Counted from the first letter of the stretch, positions 48,672 through 57,876 are shown. The stretch is DNA of 64,000 bases from Streptomyces diastatochromogenes (GCF_002242805.1 NZ_MCGQ01000007.1:310001-374000), one strand, 5' to 3'. Notes: generated from the sequence alone by a model not told the origin. Translations and numbers: made by a program.

Positions 48672-50045
48672 ATGGATGTACTGATCGTGGGGGCCGGTCC
48701 GACCGGCCTCACCCTCGGCATCGACCTCGTCCGGCGCGGTGTGGACGCGCTGGTCGTGGAGCGGGCGGAGGGGCTCTTCCCTGGCTCGCGCGGCAAGGGG
48801 ATCCAGCCGCGCACCCAGGAGGTCTTCGAGGACCTCGGCGTCCTGGACGCGATCCGCGCGGCGGGCGGTCCCTACCCGGCGCGGACGATCTGGAAGGACG
48901 GCGAGCGGCTCGGCGAGCAGCCGATGTTCGAGGCCGTGGCGGCGGACGAGGGTGCGCCGTACACCGAGCCGTGGATGGTTCCGCAGTGGCGGACGCAGGA
49001 GATCCTGTACGCGCGGCTGGTCGAGCTGGGCGGCGAGGTCGGCTTCGGGCGCGAGGTGACGGGCCTGGAGCAGGACGCGGACGGCCTGAGCGTGCGGTTC
49101 GCCGACGGTACGACCGTCCGCGCGCGGTATGTCGTCGCGGCCGACGGCGGCCGCTCGGCGGTGCGGCGCGCGGTGGGCGTGGGCATGGCCGGGGAGACGG
49201 TCGACCCGAACCCGTTCCTGGTCGCGGACCTGCGGCTGAAGGGTCTCGACCGGGAGTACTGGCACACCTTCCCCAGGGCCGACGGCACCGGCGTGGCGCT
49301 GTGCCCGCTCGCCGGCACGGACGACTTCCAGCTGGCCGGGAGGTTGCCGGAGGGCACCGAGTTCGACCTGTCCCTCGACGGCATCCGGAAACTGGTCGCC
49401 GCGTACACGCACCTCGACGCCGAGGACGTCACCGAACTGCGCTGGGCCTCGGAGTTCCGGCCGCGGACCGCGCTGGCGGACCGGTTCCGGGTGGGCCGGG
49501 TGTTCCTCGCGGGCGACGCCGCGCACCTCCACTCACCGGCGGGCGGGCAGGGTCTGAACACCAGCGTCCAGGACGCGTACAACCTGGGCTGGAAGCTGGG
49601 CGCGGTGCTGCGCGGCGGGGCTCCGGAGGCCTTCCTCGACACCTACGAGGAGGAGCGGCGCCCCAACGCGGCCGCCATGCTGGGCCTGTCCACGGGCGTG
49701 CACCGCGGGGAGGTGCAGCGCGGGAAGGCGACGGTGCAGCTCGGGCTCGGGTACCCGGAGTCGTCCCTCAGCGAGGAGACCCGGGCCGTCCCGTCCGGGG
49801 TACGGGCAGGCGACCGCGCACCGGACGGCAGGGTGGACGGCGTACGCCTCTTCGACGCGTTCCAGGGGCCGCACTGGACGCTGCTGGGCGCGACGGCACC
49901 CGTTGCCGGGGTCCGCGCCCTCCCGGCAGCCCCGGAGTCGTACGGCCCCGGTGTCTTCCTGGTCCGCCCGGACGGATACGTCGGCTGGGCGGGCGACTCG
50001 ACGGCCGGACTGCCCGCGTATCTCGACCGGGTCGGCTGCCGCTAG
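48672..50045 (+). CDS. FAD-dependent aromatic-ring monooxygenase (PheA/TetX-like)
   Basis: 457 residues. DVLIVGAGPTGLTLGIDLVR is the FAD Rossmann motif, YVVAADGGRSAVRRAVGVGM the D-G motif and RVFLAGDAAHLHSPAGGQGL followed by NTSVQDAYNLGWKL the G-D FAD-ribityl motif. The C-terminal thioredoxin-like domain of larger phenol hydroxylases is short here, ending at YVGWAGDSTAGL. Such enzymes hydroxylate aromatic or polyketide substrates and some inactivate tetracyclines or rifamycins; nothing here fixes the substrate. AAGGAG is eight bases before ATG. Controlled by the divergent TetR protein. Confidence 0.9.
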   Translation: MDVLIVGAGPTGLTLGIDLVRRGVDALVVERAEGLFPGSRGKGIQPRTQEVFEDLGVLDAIRAAGGPYPARTIWKDGERLGEQPMFEAVAADEGAPYTEPWMVPQWRTQEILYARLVELGGEVGFGREVTGLEQDADGLSVRFADGTTVRARYVVAADGGRSAVRRAVGVGMAGETVDPNPFLVADLRLKGLDREYWHTFPRADGTGVALCPLAGTDDFQLAGRLPEGTEFDLSLDGIRKLVAAYTHLDAEDVTELRWASEFRPRTALADRFRVGRVFLAGDAAHLHSPAGGQGLNTSVQDAYNLGWKLGAVLRGGAPEAFLDTYEEERRPNAAAMLGLSTGVHRGEVQRGKATVQLGLGYPESSLSEETRAVPSGVRAGDRAPDGRVDGVRLFDAFQGPHWTLLGATAPVAGVRALPAAPESYGPGVFLVRPDGYVGWAGDSTAGLPAYLDRVGCR

Positions 50046-50048
50046 AAC

Positions 50049-50699
50049 CTACGCGCTGGCCAGCGACAGCTTCACCGCGAACCCGAGGAACAGGGCGCCC
50101 GCCGCCGAGGTGGCCGTGGCCGACAGGCGCTTGCGGCGGCGGAAGGCGGCGGCCAGGCGGGTGCCGCCGAATATCAGCGCGCTGAGGTAGAGGAAGCTGG
50201 CCAGCTGCGCGAAGGCGCCGAGGACGACGAAGGAGAGGGCCGGGTAGGCGTACCCCGGGTCCACGAACTGCACGAAGAAGGCGACGAAGAAGAGGATCGC
50301 CTTGGGGTTGAAGAGGCTGACGACGAAGGCCCGCCGGAAGGGCTGCTCCTCGGCCGAGGCCACGGTCGCGGCCTCCTCCACGGCCTTCTCCCGCCGGGTC
50401 CGCCACATCGCCCACGCGGACCGCAGCATCCCGATCGCCAGCCAGGTCAGATAACCGGCACCGGCGTACTTCACGATCCCGAACAGCACGGCGTTGCCCT
50501 GGAGCAGCGAGGCGACCCCGGCGGCGGACAGTGTCATCAGCACGGTGTCCCCGCACCAGACGCCGGCTGCGGCGGTGTAGCCGGCCCGGACTCCGCGGCG
50601 GGCGGCGACGGAGAGCACGTACAGGGAGTTGGGGCCGGGGAGCAGGACGATCAGGACAAGACCGGCCAGATAGGTGGGGAGATCGATGACGCCGAACAT
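50049..50699 (-). CDS. LysE-family amino acid/metabolite exporter
   Basis: 216 residues, six membrane helices. VLIVLLPGPNSLYVLSVAAR at the N-terminus is the P-G-P-N signature of RhtB/LysE exporters, followed by GYTAAAGVWCGDTVLMTLSA and FRRAFVVSLFNPKAILFFVA (the F-x-x-x-x-x-N-P-K-x signature). A charged cytoplasmic loop (MWRTRREKAVEEAATVASAE) lies mid-protein. The stop is only three bases from the convergent monooxygenase stop. Exported compound unknown. Confidence 0.9.
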   Translation of the reverse strand: MFGVIDLPTYLAGLVLIVLLPGPNSLYVLSVAARRGVRAGYTAAAGVWCGDTVLMTLSAAGVASLLQGNAVLFGIVKYAGAGYLTWLAIGMLRSAWAMWRTRREKAVEEAATVASAEEQPFRRAFVVSLFNPKAILFFVAFFVQFVDPGYAYPALSFVVLGAFAQLASFLYLSALIFGGTRLAAAFRRRKRLSATATSAAGALFLGFAVKLSLASA

Positions 50700-50729
50700 G
50701 AGAAGGAGTGTCGCATGGGGGTACGACAG

Positions 50730-51311
50730 TCAGTCGTCCCCGTCCAGGAGGGTGTCCACGGGGAGGTCGAGCATGAGACCGACGGACTCCGGGACGAGCA
50801 CGGTCTGACCTCGCTTGTAGCGGACGGGGGCGGGGTACTTGCCATCGACCGGGTCGGTGTAGAGAAGGACCTCGTCGTGCTTGCGGTCGGCGATGAGGTA
50901 GGCGGGGATGCCGGCCTGGGCGTAGCACTCGACCTTGGGGCCGAGATCGTCGGACCAGTTCGACGAGGTCACCTCGACGACCAGTCGGAAGACGTTCGGC
51001 GCATAGCAGTTCTTCTGGACGTGAGCGTCACGGAAGTCCTCGTCCACGACCGAGAAGTCCGGAACCGCGAAGTCGTCCGGCAGGGCGGGCAGCCACAGGC
51101 CGATGCCTTGCACATACCTAAGCCCTGCCTTCCGGGCTCCTGCTCCGCCGAATGCTTCGACCAGCCAAGTCAACGACAGTGCATGCGAACCGTCCGGCGG
51201 CGGTGTCACGATGAGCCTCCCCTGGAGAATCTCCACGCGGTGGCCAGGCAGTGCACGGGCAAGCTGGTCGGCTGCCTCGCCCAGGGTCAGCTCCTGCTGC
51301 AGTACGGCCAT
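50730..51311 (-). CDS. Uma2-family (DUF820) PD-(D/E)XK nuclease-fold protein
   Basis: 193 residues from ATG 51311, which has AAGGAGG five bases upstream. VPDFSVVDEDF provides the conserved Asp, FRLVVEVTSSNWSDDLGPKV the E-x-T...D-x-x-x-K core and CYAQAGIPAYLIADRK the family tail. Uma2 proteins occur in large numbers in Streptomyces and cyanobacteria; the fold suggests a nuclease but biological role is unknown. Between LysE and the mutase gene, on the same strand as both. Confidence 0.87.
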   Translation of the reverse strand: MAVLQQELTLGEAADQLARALPGHRVEILQGRLIVTPPPDGSHALSLTWLVEAFGGAGARKAGLRYVQGIGLWLPALPDDFAVPDFSVVDEDFRDAHVQKNCYAPNVFRLVVEVTSSNWSDDLGPKVECYAQAGIPAYLIADRKHDEVLLYTDPVDGKYPAPVRYKRGQTVLVPESVGLMLDLPVDTLLDGDD

Positions 51312-51403
51312 GGCGTCCTCCTTTTCGGGGCCCACTCTTCACGAGCGTAGCCGGGGGTGTGCGGATTCCGCCCCCGATCACTCGTACGAAGTAATCGCCC
51401 AGC

Positions 51404-52984
51404 TCAGAACGCATCCGTCGGCACATAACTCCCCCAAACCTCCCGCAGCGCGTTGCACACCTCCCCCACAGTCGCCCGCCCCCGCAACGCCTCCCGCATC
51501 GGATACAGCACGTTCTCCTCCCCCTCCGCCGCCTTCTTCAGCGCGGCCAGGGCCGAGTCCACCGCCCCCTGATCCCGCTCGGAGCGCAGCCTGGCCAAGC
51601 GCTCCCGTTGCCGTGCCTCGATGGCCGGGTCCACCCGGAGCGGCTCGTACGGCTCCTCCTCGGCCAGCTGGAAGCGGTTGACGCCCACGACCACCCGCTC
51701 GCCGGAGTCCGTCTCCTGGGCGATGCGGTACGCGTTCCGCTCGATCTCGGCCTTCTGGAACCCCCGCTCGATCGCCGCCTCCGCGCCGCCGAGATCCTCG
51801 ACCCTCCGCATCAGGTCCAGCGCGGCCGTCTCTACGTCGTCGGTCAGCTTCTCGACCGCGTAGGAGCCCGCGAAGGGGTCGACCGTCGCCGGTACGTCGG
51901 TCTCGTAGGCAAGGACCTGCTGGGTGCGCAGGGCGAGCCGGGCCGCCTTGTCCGTCGGGAGAGCGATGGCCTCGTCGAAGGAGTTGGTGTGGAGGGACTG
52001 GGTGCCGCCGAGGACCGCCGCCAGCGCCTGCACGGCGACCCGGACCAGGTTCACCTCCGGCTGCTGGGCCGTCAGTTGTACACCCGCCGTCTGCGTGTGG
52101 AAGCGGAGCATCAGCGACTTGGGGTTCTTCGCCCCGAACTCCTCCCTCATCACCCGCGCCCAGATCCTGCGCGCCGCGCGGAACTTGGCGACCTCCTCCA
52201 GCAGCGTCGTACGGGCCACGAAGAAGAAGGAGAGGCGGGGTGCGAAGTCGTCGACGTCCATGCCCGCAGCGACCGCCGTGCGGACGTACTCGATGCCGTC
52301 GGCGAGCGTGAAGGCGATCTCCTGCGCGGGGGAGGCGCCCGCCTCCGCCATGTGGTAGCCGGAGATCGAGATCGTGTTCCACTTCGGGATCTCGGCGGTG
52401 CAGTACTTGAAGATGTCGGCGGTCAGGCGCAGGGAGGGCTTCGGCGGGAAGATGTACGTCCCCCGCGCGATGTACTCCTTCAGGACGTCGTTCTGGATGG
52501 TGCCCGTCAGCTGGTCGGCCCTCACCCCCTGCTCCTCCGCCACCAGCTGGTAGAGGAGCAGCAGCAGGGCCGCCGGGGCGTTGATCGTCATCGAGGTCGA
52601 GACCTGGTCCAGCGGGATGCCGTCGAACAGCACCCGCATGTCCTCGACGGAGTCGATCGCCACGCCCACCTTGCCGACCTCGCCGTGCGCGAGGGGTGCG
52701 TCGGAGTCGTGGCCCATCTGGGTGGGCAGGTCGAAGGCGACGGACAGACCGGTGGTGCCGTGCGTGATCAGCTGCCGGTAGCGGGCGTTGGACTCCACCG
52801 CCGTGCCGAAGCCGGCGTACTGGCGCATGGTCCAGGGGCGGCCGGTGTACATGGTCGGGTACACCCCGCGGGTGTACGGGTACGCCCCCGGTTCGCCCAG
52901 CTTCGTGTCCGGGTCCCAGCCGGTCAGGTCCGCCGGCCCGTAGACCGGCTCGATCGGCAGTCCCGACTCCGACTCACGCGCCAT
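51404..52984 (-). CDS. Acyl-CoA mutase large subunit, methylmalonyl-CoA-mutase type, without B12 domain
   Basis: 526-residue (beta/alpha)8 CoA-binding half of a B12 mutase. Characteristic blocks are [80 protein letters not shown] and [20 protein letters not shown]. Two specificity positions read Tyr (in TMRQYAGF) and Arg (in YIARGTYIF), as in methylmalonyl-CoA mutase; isobutyryl-CoA mutase has Phe and Gln there. The chain ends (GSYVPTDAF) before any DxHxxG cobalamin-binding domain, so a separate small subunit must supply B12; none is in this window. GGAGG lies five bases before ATG 52984. Confidence 0.92.
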   Translation of the reverse strand: MARESESGLPIEPVYGPADLTGWDPDTKLGEPGAYPYTRGVYPTMYTGRPWTMRQYAGFGTAVESNARYRQLITHGTTGLSVAFDLPTQMGHDSDAPLAHGEVGKVGVAIDSVEDMRVLFDGIPLDQVSTSMTINAPAALLLLLYQLVAEEQGVRADQLTGTIQNDVLKEYIARGTYIFPPKPSLRLTADIFKYCTAEIPKWNTISISGYHMAEAGASPAQEIAFTLADGIEYVRTAVAAGMDVDDFAPRLSFFFVARTTLLEEVAKFRAARRIWARVMREEFGAKNPKSLMLRFHTQTAGVQLTAQQPEVNLVRVAVQALAAVLGGTQSLHTNSFDEAIALPTDKAARLALRTQQVLAYETDVPATVDPFAGSYAVEKLTDDVETAALDLMRRVEDLGGAEAAIERGFQKAEIERNAYRIAQETDSGERVVVGVNRFQLAEEEPYEPLRVDPAIEARQRERLARLRSERDQGAVDSALAALKKAAEGEENVLYPMREALRGRATVGEVCNALREVWGSYVPTDAF

Positions 52985-53086
52985 GGATGCCTCCGCAGTA
53001 CGTCTCATCCGCGTTTTGTCCAGGTTTTATCCCCCCTCACCATGCCCCGTAGTTCGGCGGCGGTCACGCGGGGAAGCATCCCCGGC

Positions 53087-53917
53087 ATGAGGATCCCGGG
53101 GAGACCAGCCGCTCTACTCGTCTCGGCCGCCGCCCTCGCCGCGCTCTGCGGCTGCACCGTGCAGCCTCCGGACGCCGACGGCAAGCACCACTCACCGGTG
53201 CGGGTCCAGCTGCCCTCCAGCCCCGCCCCCGACCCCACCCGGACGGCCGAGCGGACGCCCGCCGCCCAGCCCGCCCGGCCCGCGCCACGGGTGCTGTGGT
53301 CGCGCGGGGACAGCGGCCCGGGCGTGCGCGAGCTGCAGGCCCGGCTCCGCCAGGTCGCCTGGCTGTTCGACGGGCCGACGGGGACCTACGACGATCTGAC
53401 CGAGCAGGCCGTCCGGGGCTTCCAGGGCAAGCGCGGGCTGCCGCGGACCGGTGAGCTGGACACCGTCACCTGGCAGCGGCTGCTGGCCATGACGCACCGG
53501 CCGGGCCAGTGGGAGCTGTACCTGATGGGCGGTCAGCCGGCCGCCGCGCCCGACCCGCGCTGTCTGACCGGCCGGGTGCTGTGCATCAGCAAGACCAGCC
53601 GGACGCTGCGCTGGATGATCGACGGGCGCACGGTCGAGACGGTCTCCGTCCGCTTCGGCACCCAGTACACGCCCACCCGCGAGGGTGTGTTCCACGTCTA
53701 CTGGAAGTCACGGCACCATGTGTCGACGCTCTACCACTCCCCGATGCCGTACGCGATGTTCTTCAGCGGCGGCCAGGCGGTGCACTACTCCTACGACTTC
53801 GCGGCGCGCGGGTACGCGGGTGGTTCGCACGGATGCGTCAACGTGCGGGACGAGGCGGCGATCGCGCGGCTGTTCGCGCAGGTGGGGATCGGCGACAAGG
53901 TCGTCGTCTACTGGTGA
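53087..53917 (+). CDS. L,D-transpeptidase lipoprotein with peptidoglycan-binding domain
   Basis: 276 residues from ATG 53087: signal peptide with lipobox ALCGC (Cys23), a Pro/Ala/Thr linker, a PG_binding_1 domain (SRGDSGPGVRELQARLRQVA to FQGKRGLPRTGELDTVTWQR) and a YkuD catalytic domain with SGGQAVHYSYDF and GGSHGCVNVRD, where the Cys is the nucleophile. It forms 3-3 cross-links in peptidoglycan, which are abundant in actinobacteria. ATG 53042 would add 15 residues and is an alternative (no ribosome site). Divergent from the mutase; ends in a 14-bp hairpin. Confidence 0.9.
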   Translation: MRIPGRPAALLVSAAALAALCGCTVQPPDADGKHHSPVRVQLPSSPAPDPTRTAERTPAAQPARPAPRVLWSRGDSGPGVRELQARLRQVAWLFDGPTGTYDDLTEQAVRGFQGKRGLPRTGELDTVTWQRLLAMTHRPGQWELYLMGGQPAAAPDPRCLTGRVLCISKTSRTLRWMIDGRTVETVSVRFGTQYTPTREGVFHVYWKSRHHVSTLYHSPMPYAMFFSGGQAVHYSYDFAARGYAGGSHGCVNVRDEAAIARLFAQVGIGDKVVVYW

Positions 53918-53925
53918 GGATTTGG

Positions 53926-53964
53926 GGCGCGGGCGGGACCGGGGGAACGTGTCCCGCCCGCGCC
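53926..53964 (+). terminator. Strong hairpin after L,D-transpeptidase
   Basis: GGCGCGGGCGGGAC pairs perfectly with GTCCCGCCCGCGCC (14 bp, 11-base loop), starting eight bases after the stop. Confidence 0.87.
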
Positions 53965-54146
53965 AGGTGCACGAGCCACGGGTACGGGGGGAACCCCGGC
54001 TCAGTGCGACGGCCGATGACCAGTCGGCTCACTCATTACTGCGTCGCGGGGCCCGGAAACGTCACACCCTTGGCGGAAAAATTTTCGCGGCCGACAAAAT
54101 CGCAGGTCAGAGGCGATATAGGGGTGGGGCAGGGGCGGGGCGGAAC

Positions 54147-55256
54147 TCAGAGCGTGGTGTACGACGGGCTCGGCGTGGGCGCCGGACCCGTGGCCTTCCG
54201 GTCCGCGCCCGTGGGTGCGAAGGCCGAGGGTGCGGGGCTGGCGGCGCGGCCCTGGCGGTCGTGGCGGTGGCCGTGGCCCCGGCCCGGGTGACCGTCGTCG
54301 TCACCGCCCTGGCCGTTCTCGTCGCCCTTGTCCTTGCCCTTGTCCTTGCCCTTGCCTTCGCCGCCGCCGTTCGCGTTGCCCTTGCCGCCCTCGTCGCCGC
54401 CGGTGCCCTTGCCCGTACCGCCGGAGCTGTACTGGCCCGCGAGGACGGACTTGCAGTACGCGGTCACCCGCGAGGAGCCGCCCGCCAGGCCCTCCAGGGC
54501 CCGCCTGCGGTCGGAGCCCAGCTCCTTGCCGTCCTTCAGGTCGCGGCAGGCCGCGCTGGCGACCTGCCACCAGGTGCCGGGATTCCCGGAGGCGTCGCCG
54601 GAGCCGGGTGTGGTGCCCGGGTCCGTGCCCTGGTCGGGTGCGGTGGCCCCGCCGGAGGGGTCGAGGGACCCGCTGGTGCCGCCGTCGGGCGTGTCCGTGC
54701 TCGGGAGGATGCCCTGGGGGGACTGCGGCGTGGGCGAGGTGTGCGGTTGTCCCGGGCTCTGGGCGGCGGAGACGGAGGCCGCGGGGTCCGGGCGGTCGTC
54801 GTGGAACGGGATCGGCAGCACTCCGCTGCCGGCGGCCATGGCGACCCCGCCGAGCATGCCCGCGGCCACCGCCGCGGCGAGCGCGAGGCGCACCGGGCGG
54901 GCCCAGCGCGGCCGGCGGGCGCGGATTCCGGTACGGGTCGGGACGCCGATGCGGACCAGGCCGGCGTCGGAGCCGCGCGCGGACAGGCCGGAGCGCCCGG
55001 GGGTGCCGTCGCCGAGCGCGGCGGCGGTCCGCTCGGCCTCGGCCGCCTCGCGGACCTTGCGGAACGCGGCCAGCGCGGCCTGCTCGCCGGGGAGTTCACC
55101 GGTCGCGGGAGCCGCCTCGGCGGAGAGTGCGCCGAGCGCCTTCGCAAGCCGTTCCGCCTGGTCAGAGGAGGAGGCGTCGACGGCTTCCAGCGACTCACCG
55201 CGCAGCAGACGTTCCGCCGTATCACGGGTAAGCCACTTGTTGTGCTCGTCGGCCAT
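54147..55256 (-). CDS. Membrane partner (anti-sigma-like) of ECF sigma factor, copy A
   Basis: 369 residues. N-terminal cytoplasmic region of about 130 (DEHNKWLTRDTAERLLRGES, AALAAFRKVREAAEAERTAA), one TM helix (RLALAAAVAAGMLGGVAMAA), then a long extracytoplasmic part: Pro/Ser/Thr linker, a small domain with cysteines (VASAACRDLKDGKELGSDRR, RVTAYCKSVLAGQY) and a Gly/Lys/Asp-rich tail (GEGKGKDKGKDKGDENGQGG). The ATG overlaps the sigma stop (TGATG), the usual sigma/anti-sigma coupling, although no ZAS zinc motif is visible. It is paralogous in layout to 56165-57037. Role as anti-sigma factor is inferred. Confidence 0.8.
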   Translation of the reverse strand: MADEHNKWLTRDTAERLLRGESLEAVDASSSDQAERLAKALGALSAEAAPATGELPGEQAALAAFRKVREAAEAERTAAALGDGTPGRSGLSARGSDAGLVRIGVPTRTGIRARRPRWARPVRLALAAAVAAGMLGGVAMAAGSGVLPIPFHDDRPDPAASVSAAQSPGQPHTSPTPQSPQGILPSTDTPDGGTSGSLDPSGGATAPDQGTDPGTTPGSGDASGNPGTWWQVASAACRDLKDGKELGSDRRRALEGLAGGSSRVTAYCKSVLAGQYSSGGTGKGTGGDEGGKGNANGGGEGKGKDKGKDKGDENGQGGDDDGHPGRGHGHRHDRQGRAASPAPSAFAPTGADRKATGPAPTPSPSYTTL

Positions 55257-55918
55257 CACATGTCCTTCTGCGTCCTCGCACGCGTATGCGTCACAGTTGC
55301 GGACGACACCGCACGACCGCGCGGTTCTCGCTGGGGAGGCAGCGCGTCGAGCACGCCCGCCGATTCCGGATCGTCGCCGAGCAGCTCCGCGAGCCGCTTC
55401 AGACCGCGGTGCGCGGCGGTGCGTACGGCCCCCGCGCGCTTGCCGAGGGTCTCGGCCGCGGACTTGGCGTCCAGGCCGACCACCACGCGCAGCACGACCG
55501 CCTCGGCCTGGTCCTGCGGGAGCCTGGCGATGAGCGAGAGGGTGCTGTCGGTGGCCAGGGCCTCGATGGCCTCACCGGCCGTGTCGGACTCGGCGGCCCG
55601 GCCGGTCAGTTCCGTCTCGTCGCCGCCTATCGCGGGGCGGCGGCCGCGCATCCGTATGTGGTCCAGGGCGCGGTTGCGGGCGATCCGGGCGGCCCAGCCG
55701 CGGAAGCGGTCCGCGTCACCGCTGAACCGGTCGAGGTCCCGGGCTATCTGCAGCCAGGCCTCGGACGTGACGTCCTCGGCGTCCGGGTCGCCGACGAGTG
55801 TGCGTACGTATCCGAGCAGCCTCGGATGCACCGCGCGGTACACCGTACGGAACGCGGTCTCATCCCCGTCCTGTGCCGCACGCACCGCGGTGGTCAGCTC
55901 CGCGTCGTCCCCCAGCAC
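55256..55918 (-). CDS. ECF sigma factor, copy A
   Basis: 220 residues from GTG 55918 with GGGAG four bases upstream. Region 2: AFRTVYRAVHPRLLGYVRTL then DAEDVTSEAWLQIARDLDRF and RGWAARIARNRALDHIRMR. Region 4: LPQDQAEAVVLRVVVGLDAK then SAAETLGKRAGAVRTAAHRG. The -10-recognition helix R-x-W-x-A-x-I-A-x-N-x-A-L-D is like that in the SigE-related actinobacterial groups. Followed, overlapping, by its membrane partner gene. Its paralogue (57059-57691) lies 1.1 kb upstream, in the same order and orientation. Confidence 0.9.
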   Translation of the reverse strand: MLGDDAELTTAVRAAQDGDETAFRTVYRAVHPRLLGYVRTLVGDPDAEDVTSEAWLQIARDLDRFSGDADRFRGWAARIARNRALDHIRMRGRRPAIGGDETELTGRAAESDTAGEAIEALATDSTLSLIARLPQDQAEAVVLRVVVGLDAKSAAETLGKRAGAVRTAAHRGLKRLAELLGDDPESAGVLDALPPQREPRGRAVSSATVTHTRARTQKDM

Positions 55919-56063
55919 CGCACTCCCTTTACGCCTGGCTTCGGTCGGCGCGAAAGGCACGTTACGGCGTGAAACCGTTCCCCGTCCAGGTCGGTAGAAG
56001 ATGCAACTAACTCGTGACACGCCCAGGTGTGACAGAAAACGCACTCTCGGCGCTGAAGGAAGT

Positions 56064-56133
56064 ACGGGCCGTACAGCGGCCCGTGAGCGCGACGGCCGGG
56101 GCCTCTCCTGTGGGGGGTGGCGGCCCCGGCCGT
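56064..56133 (-). terminator. Two hairpins after membrane partner copy B
   Basis: ACGGCCGGGGCC/GGCCCCGGCCGT (56092-56103 with 56122-56133) and ACGGGCCG-TACAG-CGGCCCGT (56064-56084), 31 and 80 bases beyond the stop on the minus strand. They separate the two sigma units. Confidence 0.72.
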
Positions 56134-56164
56134 TGCCCTGACGCTCGACCGCGGGTGAGCGGAG

Positions 56165-57037
56165 TCACTTCTTCCCGCCGGACTTACCGGAGTTGGCGGA
56201 GCCGGCGGCCTTCGAGTCCGCCTTGCCGCCGCTACCGCTCTTAGCGCTTTCGCTACTTCCGTGCCCATTACCGCTGTTGTGCGGCTTGTCGCTCTTGCCC
56301 TTGTTCGCGCCATCGGCGAGGGCGATCTGCTCGGAGCAGTAGGCGGCGACGTTCTCCTCGCCGCCCGCGGCCGTGACGAGCCGCTGCCAGGCCGTCGCCT
56401 CCAGGGCCTTGCCGCGGTCCTTGATCTGCTCGTAGGCGCGGCAGTGGGCCAGGGTGTCCTTCGCGGTGGCCGGGTGGCCGGGGCGCGTCGAAGGGGCTCC
56501 GGACTCGGGAGCGGTCGGCTGCGCGCTCGGCTGTTCCGGGGCGCTCGACGAGGGCCGCGTCCGCCGCCCGTCGTCGTCCTTCGCGGATCCGACGGAGTCG
56601 ATCGCGGCGAAGGCGACACCGCCCAGCGTGACGCTCGCCAAAAACACGGAGAGCGTGGCCTTCAGTGAGAGCCGGGCGCCGCGCGCCTCCCGGGGCCGCC
56701 AGTCGTCCCGGCGCCGGGTCCGCGACGCGTGCGCCCCGGTGTCCCGGGCGGCGCGGAACGCGGCCACGGCGCGCTGCTCGGCCTCGGGGTCGATGCCGCC
56801 CGAGGCCGCGCCCCGGCGGAGCGCCGCGGCGAGCCGCGCCTCGAACGCGGCGTCCCGGCCGTCCCGGTCGGCCGGTGCCGGTCCGAGGACGGTGCCGCCA
56901 GGGTGCCCGCGCCGGCGGCCGGGCTCGTCGCCGCTGTGCCGTTCACCCATGTCCGTACCCGATCCTGTTCCTAGTGCGGCCCGCCCAGCCTCTCGGATCC
57001 GCCGGAGGCCTCGCCCCACTGCTTCTGCAGAATCCAT
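56165..57037 (-). CDS. Membrane partner (anti-sigma-like) of ECF sigma factor, copy B
   Basis: 290 residues from ATG 57037, 21 bases after the sigma stop; ATG 56950 would give 261 residues, and neither has a good ribosome site. Layout as in copy A: cytoplasmic region (DAAFEARLAAALRRGAASGG, AVAAFRAARDTGAHASRTRR), one TM (ATLSVFLASVTLGGVAFAAI), Pro/Ser linker, small domain with two cysteines (TLAHCRAYEQIKDRGKALEA, ENVAAYCSEQIALADG) and a Lys/Ser/Gly tail. The A-x-Y-C-x-x motif is shared by both copies. Anti-sigma function inferred from layout. Confidence 0.78.
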   Translation of the reverse strand: MDSAEAVGRGLRRIREAGRAALGTGSGTDMGERHSGDEPGRRRGHPGGTVLGPAPADRDGRDAAFEARLAAALRRGAASGGIDPEAEQRAVAAFRAARDTGAHASRTRRRDDWRPREARGARLSLKATLSVFLASVTLGGVAFAAIDSVGSAKDDDGRRTRPSSSAPEQPSAQPTAPESGAPSTRPGHPATAKDTLAHCRAYEQIKDRGKALEATAWQRLVTAAGGEENVAAYCSEQIALADGANKGKSDKPHNSGNGHGSSESAKSGSGGKADSKAAGSANSGKSGGKK

Positions 57038-57058
57038 ACGGCTGGTGGCCGTCAGCGT

Positions 57059-57691
57059 TCATTTCGACTCCCCCAGCGTCCGGGGGCCGTCATCCGTCAC
57101 ACCTGAGTCCGCCGCGTCCCGGACGCCCAGCTGGCGGGCAAGCCATTTCAGCCCGCGGTACGCGGCCGTGCGGACCGCTCCGGGGCGCTTGCCGAGGACG
57201 CGGGCGACGGAGGGTCCGTCGAGGCCGACGACCACCCGCAGCAGCACGGCCTCGGCCTGGTCGCGCGGCAGCGACCGGACCAGTTCCAGGGCGCGCCCGG
57301 TGGAGAGGGACTCCAGCGCCTGGTCGTGCGTGCTGTGCGGTCCGGGCAGCTCCAGTACGTCCTGTTCGAGCGCCGCCGCCCGGGGCCGTACCCGCTGTCT
57401 GCGCAGGTGGTCCAGGGCCCGGTGGCGGGCGATGGTCGCGCTCCAGCCGCGGAACCCGGCGCCGTCGCCGCGGAACCTGCCGAGGTCGCGGGCTATCTCC
57501 AGCCAGGCGTCGGAGGCCACGTCCTCCGCGTCCTCGCCGACGAGGCCGCGGAGATAGCCGAGCAGGCTCGGCTGCACGATCCGGTAGGCCACCGCGAAAG
57601 CGTTCTCGTCACCGTCCTGGGCCCGTGCGACAGCCGCGCCCAGCTCCCCGTCCTGCGCCTGCAGGCGACGGGGCTCCCCTCCCTGGCCCAA
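57059..57691 (-). CDS. ECF sigma factor, copy B
   Basis: 210 residues, apparently from TTG 57691 with GAGGA nine bases upstream. Region 2: AYRIVQPSLLGYLRGLVGED then AEDVASDAWLEIARDLGRFR and RGWSATIARHRALDHLRRQR. Region 4: LPRDQAEAVLLRVVVGLDGP then SVARVLGKRPGAVRTAAYRG. Closely parallel to copy A throughout, so the sigma/partner pair was duplicated in tandem. The region-2.4 and 4.2 helices differ at a few exposed positions, so the two could use different promoters. Confidence 0.88.
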   Translation of the reverse strand: MGQGGEPRRLQAQDGELGAAVARAQDGDENAFAVAYRIVQPSLLGYLRGLVGEDAEDVASDAWLEIARDLGRFRGDGAGFRGWSATIARHRALDHLRRQRVRPRAAALEQDVLELPGPHSTHDQALESLSTGRALELVRSLPRDQAEAVLLRVVVGLDGPSVARVLGKRPGAVRTAAYRGLKWLARQLGVRDAADSGVTDDGPRTLGESK

Positions 57692-57876
57692 AGACTGTCC
57701 TCGTTCGTACCGAGTGTGTAGCCACCATGGGTGGCGCGTCCCCCGTCGGGCGGCACACTCCGGCCGTGTCCACGCCCTACAAGGTCATCAGCGTCAGGCC
57801 TCACAGAAGTGTCACAGCTCCCGGTGCGCTCCCGGGTCGTCCGCACCCGTCCCGTGCCGTGCCCGTGCCCGTGTCG

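Noticed and set aside
53918..54146. c-di-AMP (ydaO) riboswitch near the cell-wall genes
   Set aside because: The region after the L,D-transpeptidase is downstream of genes on both sides, and no conserved riboswitch core could be traced.
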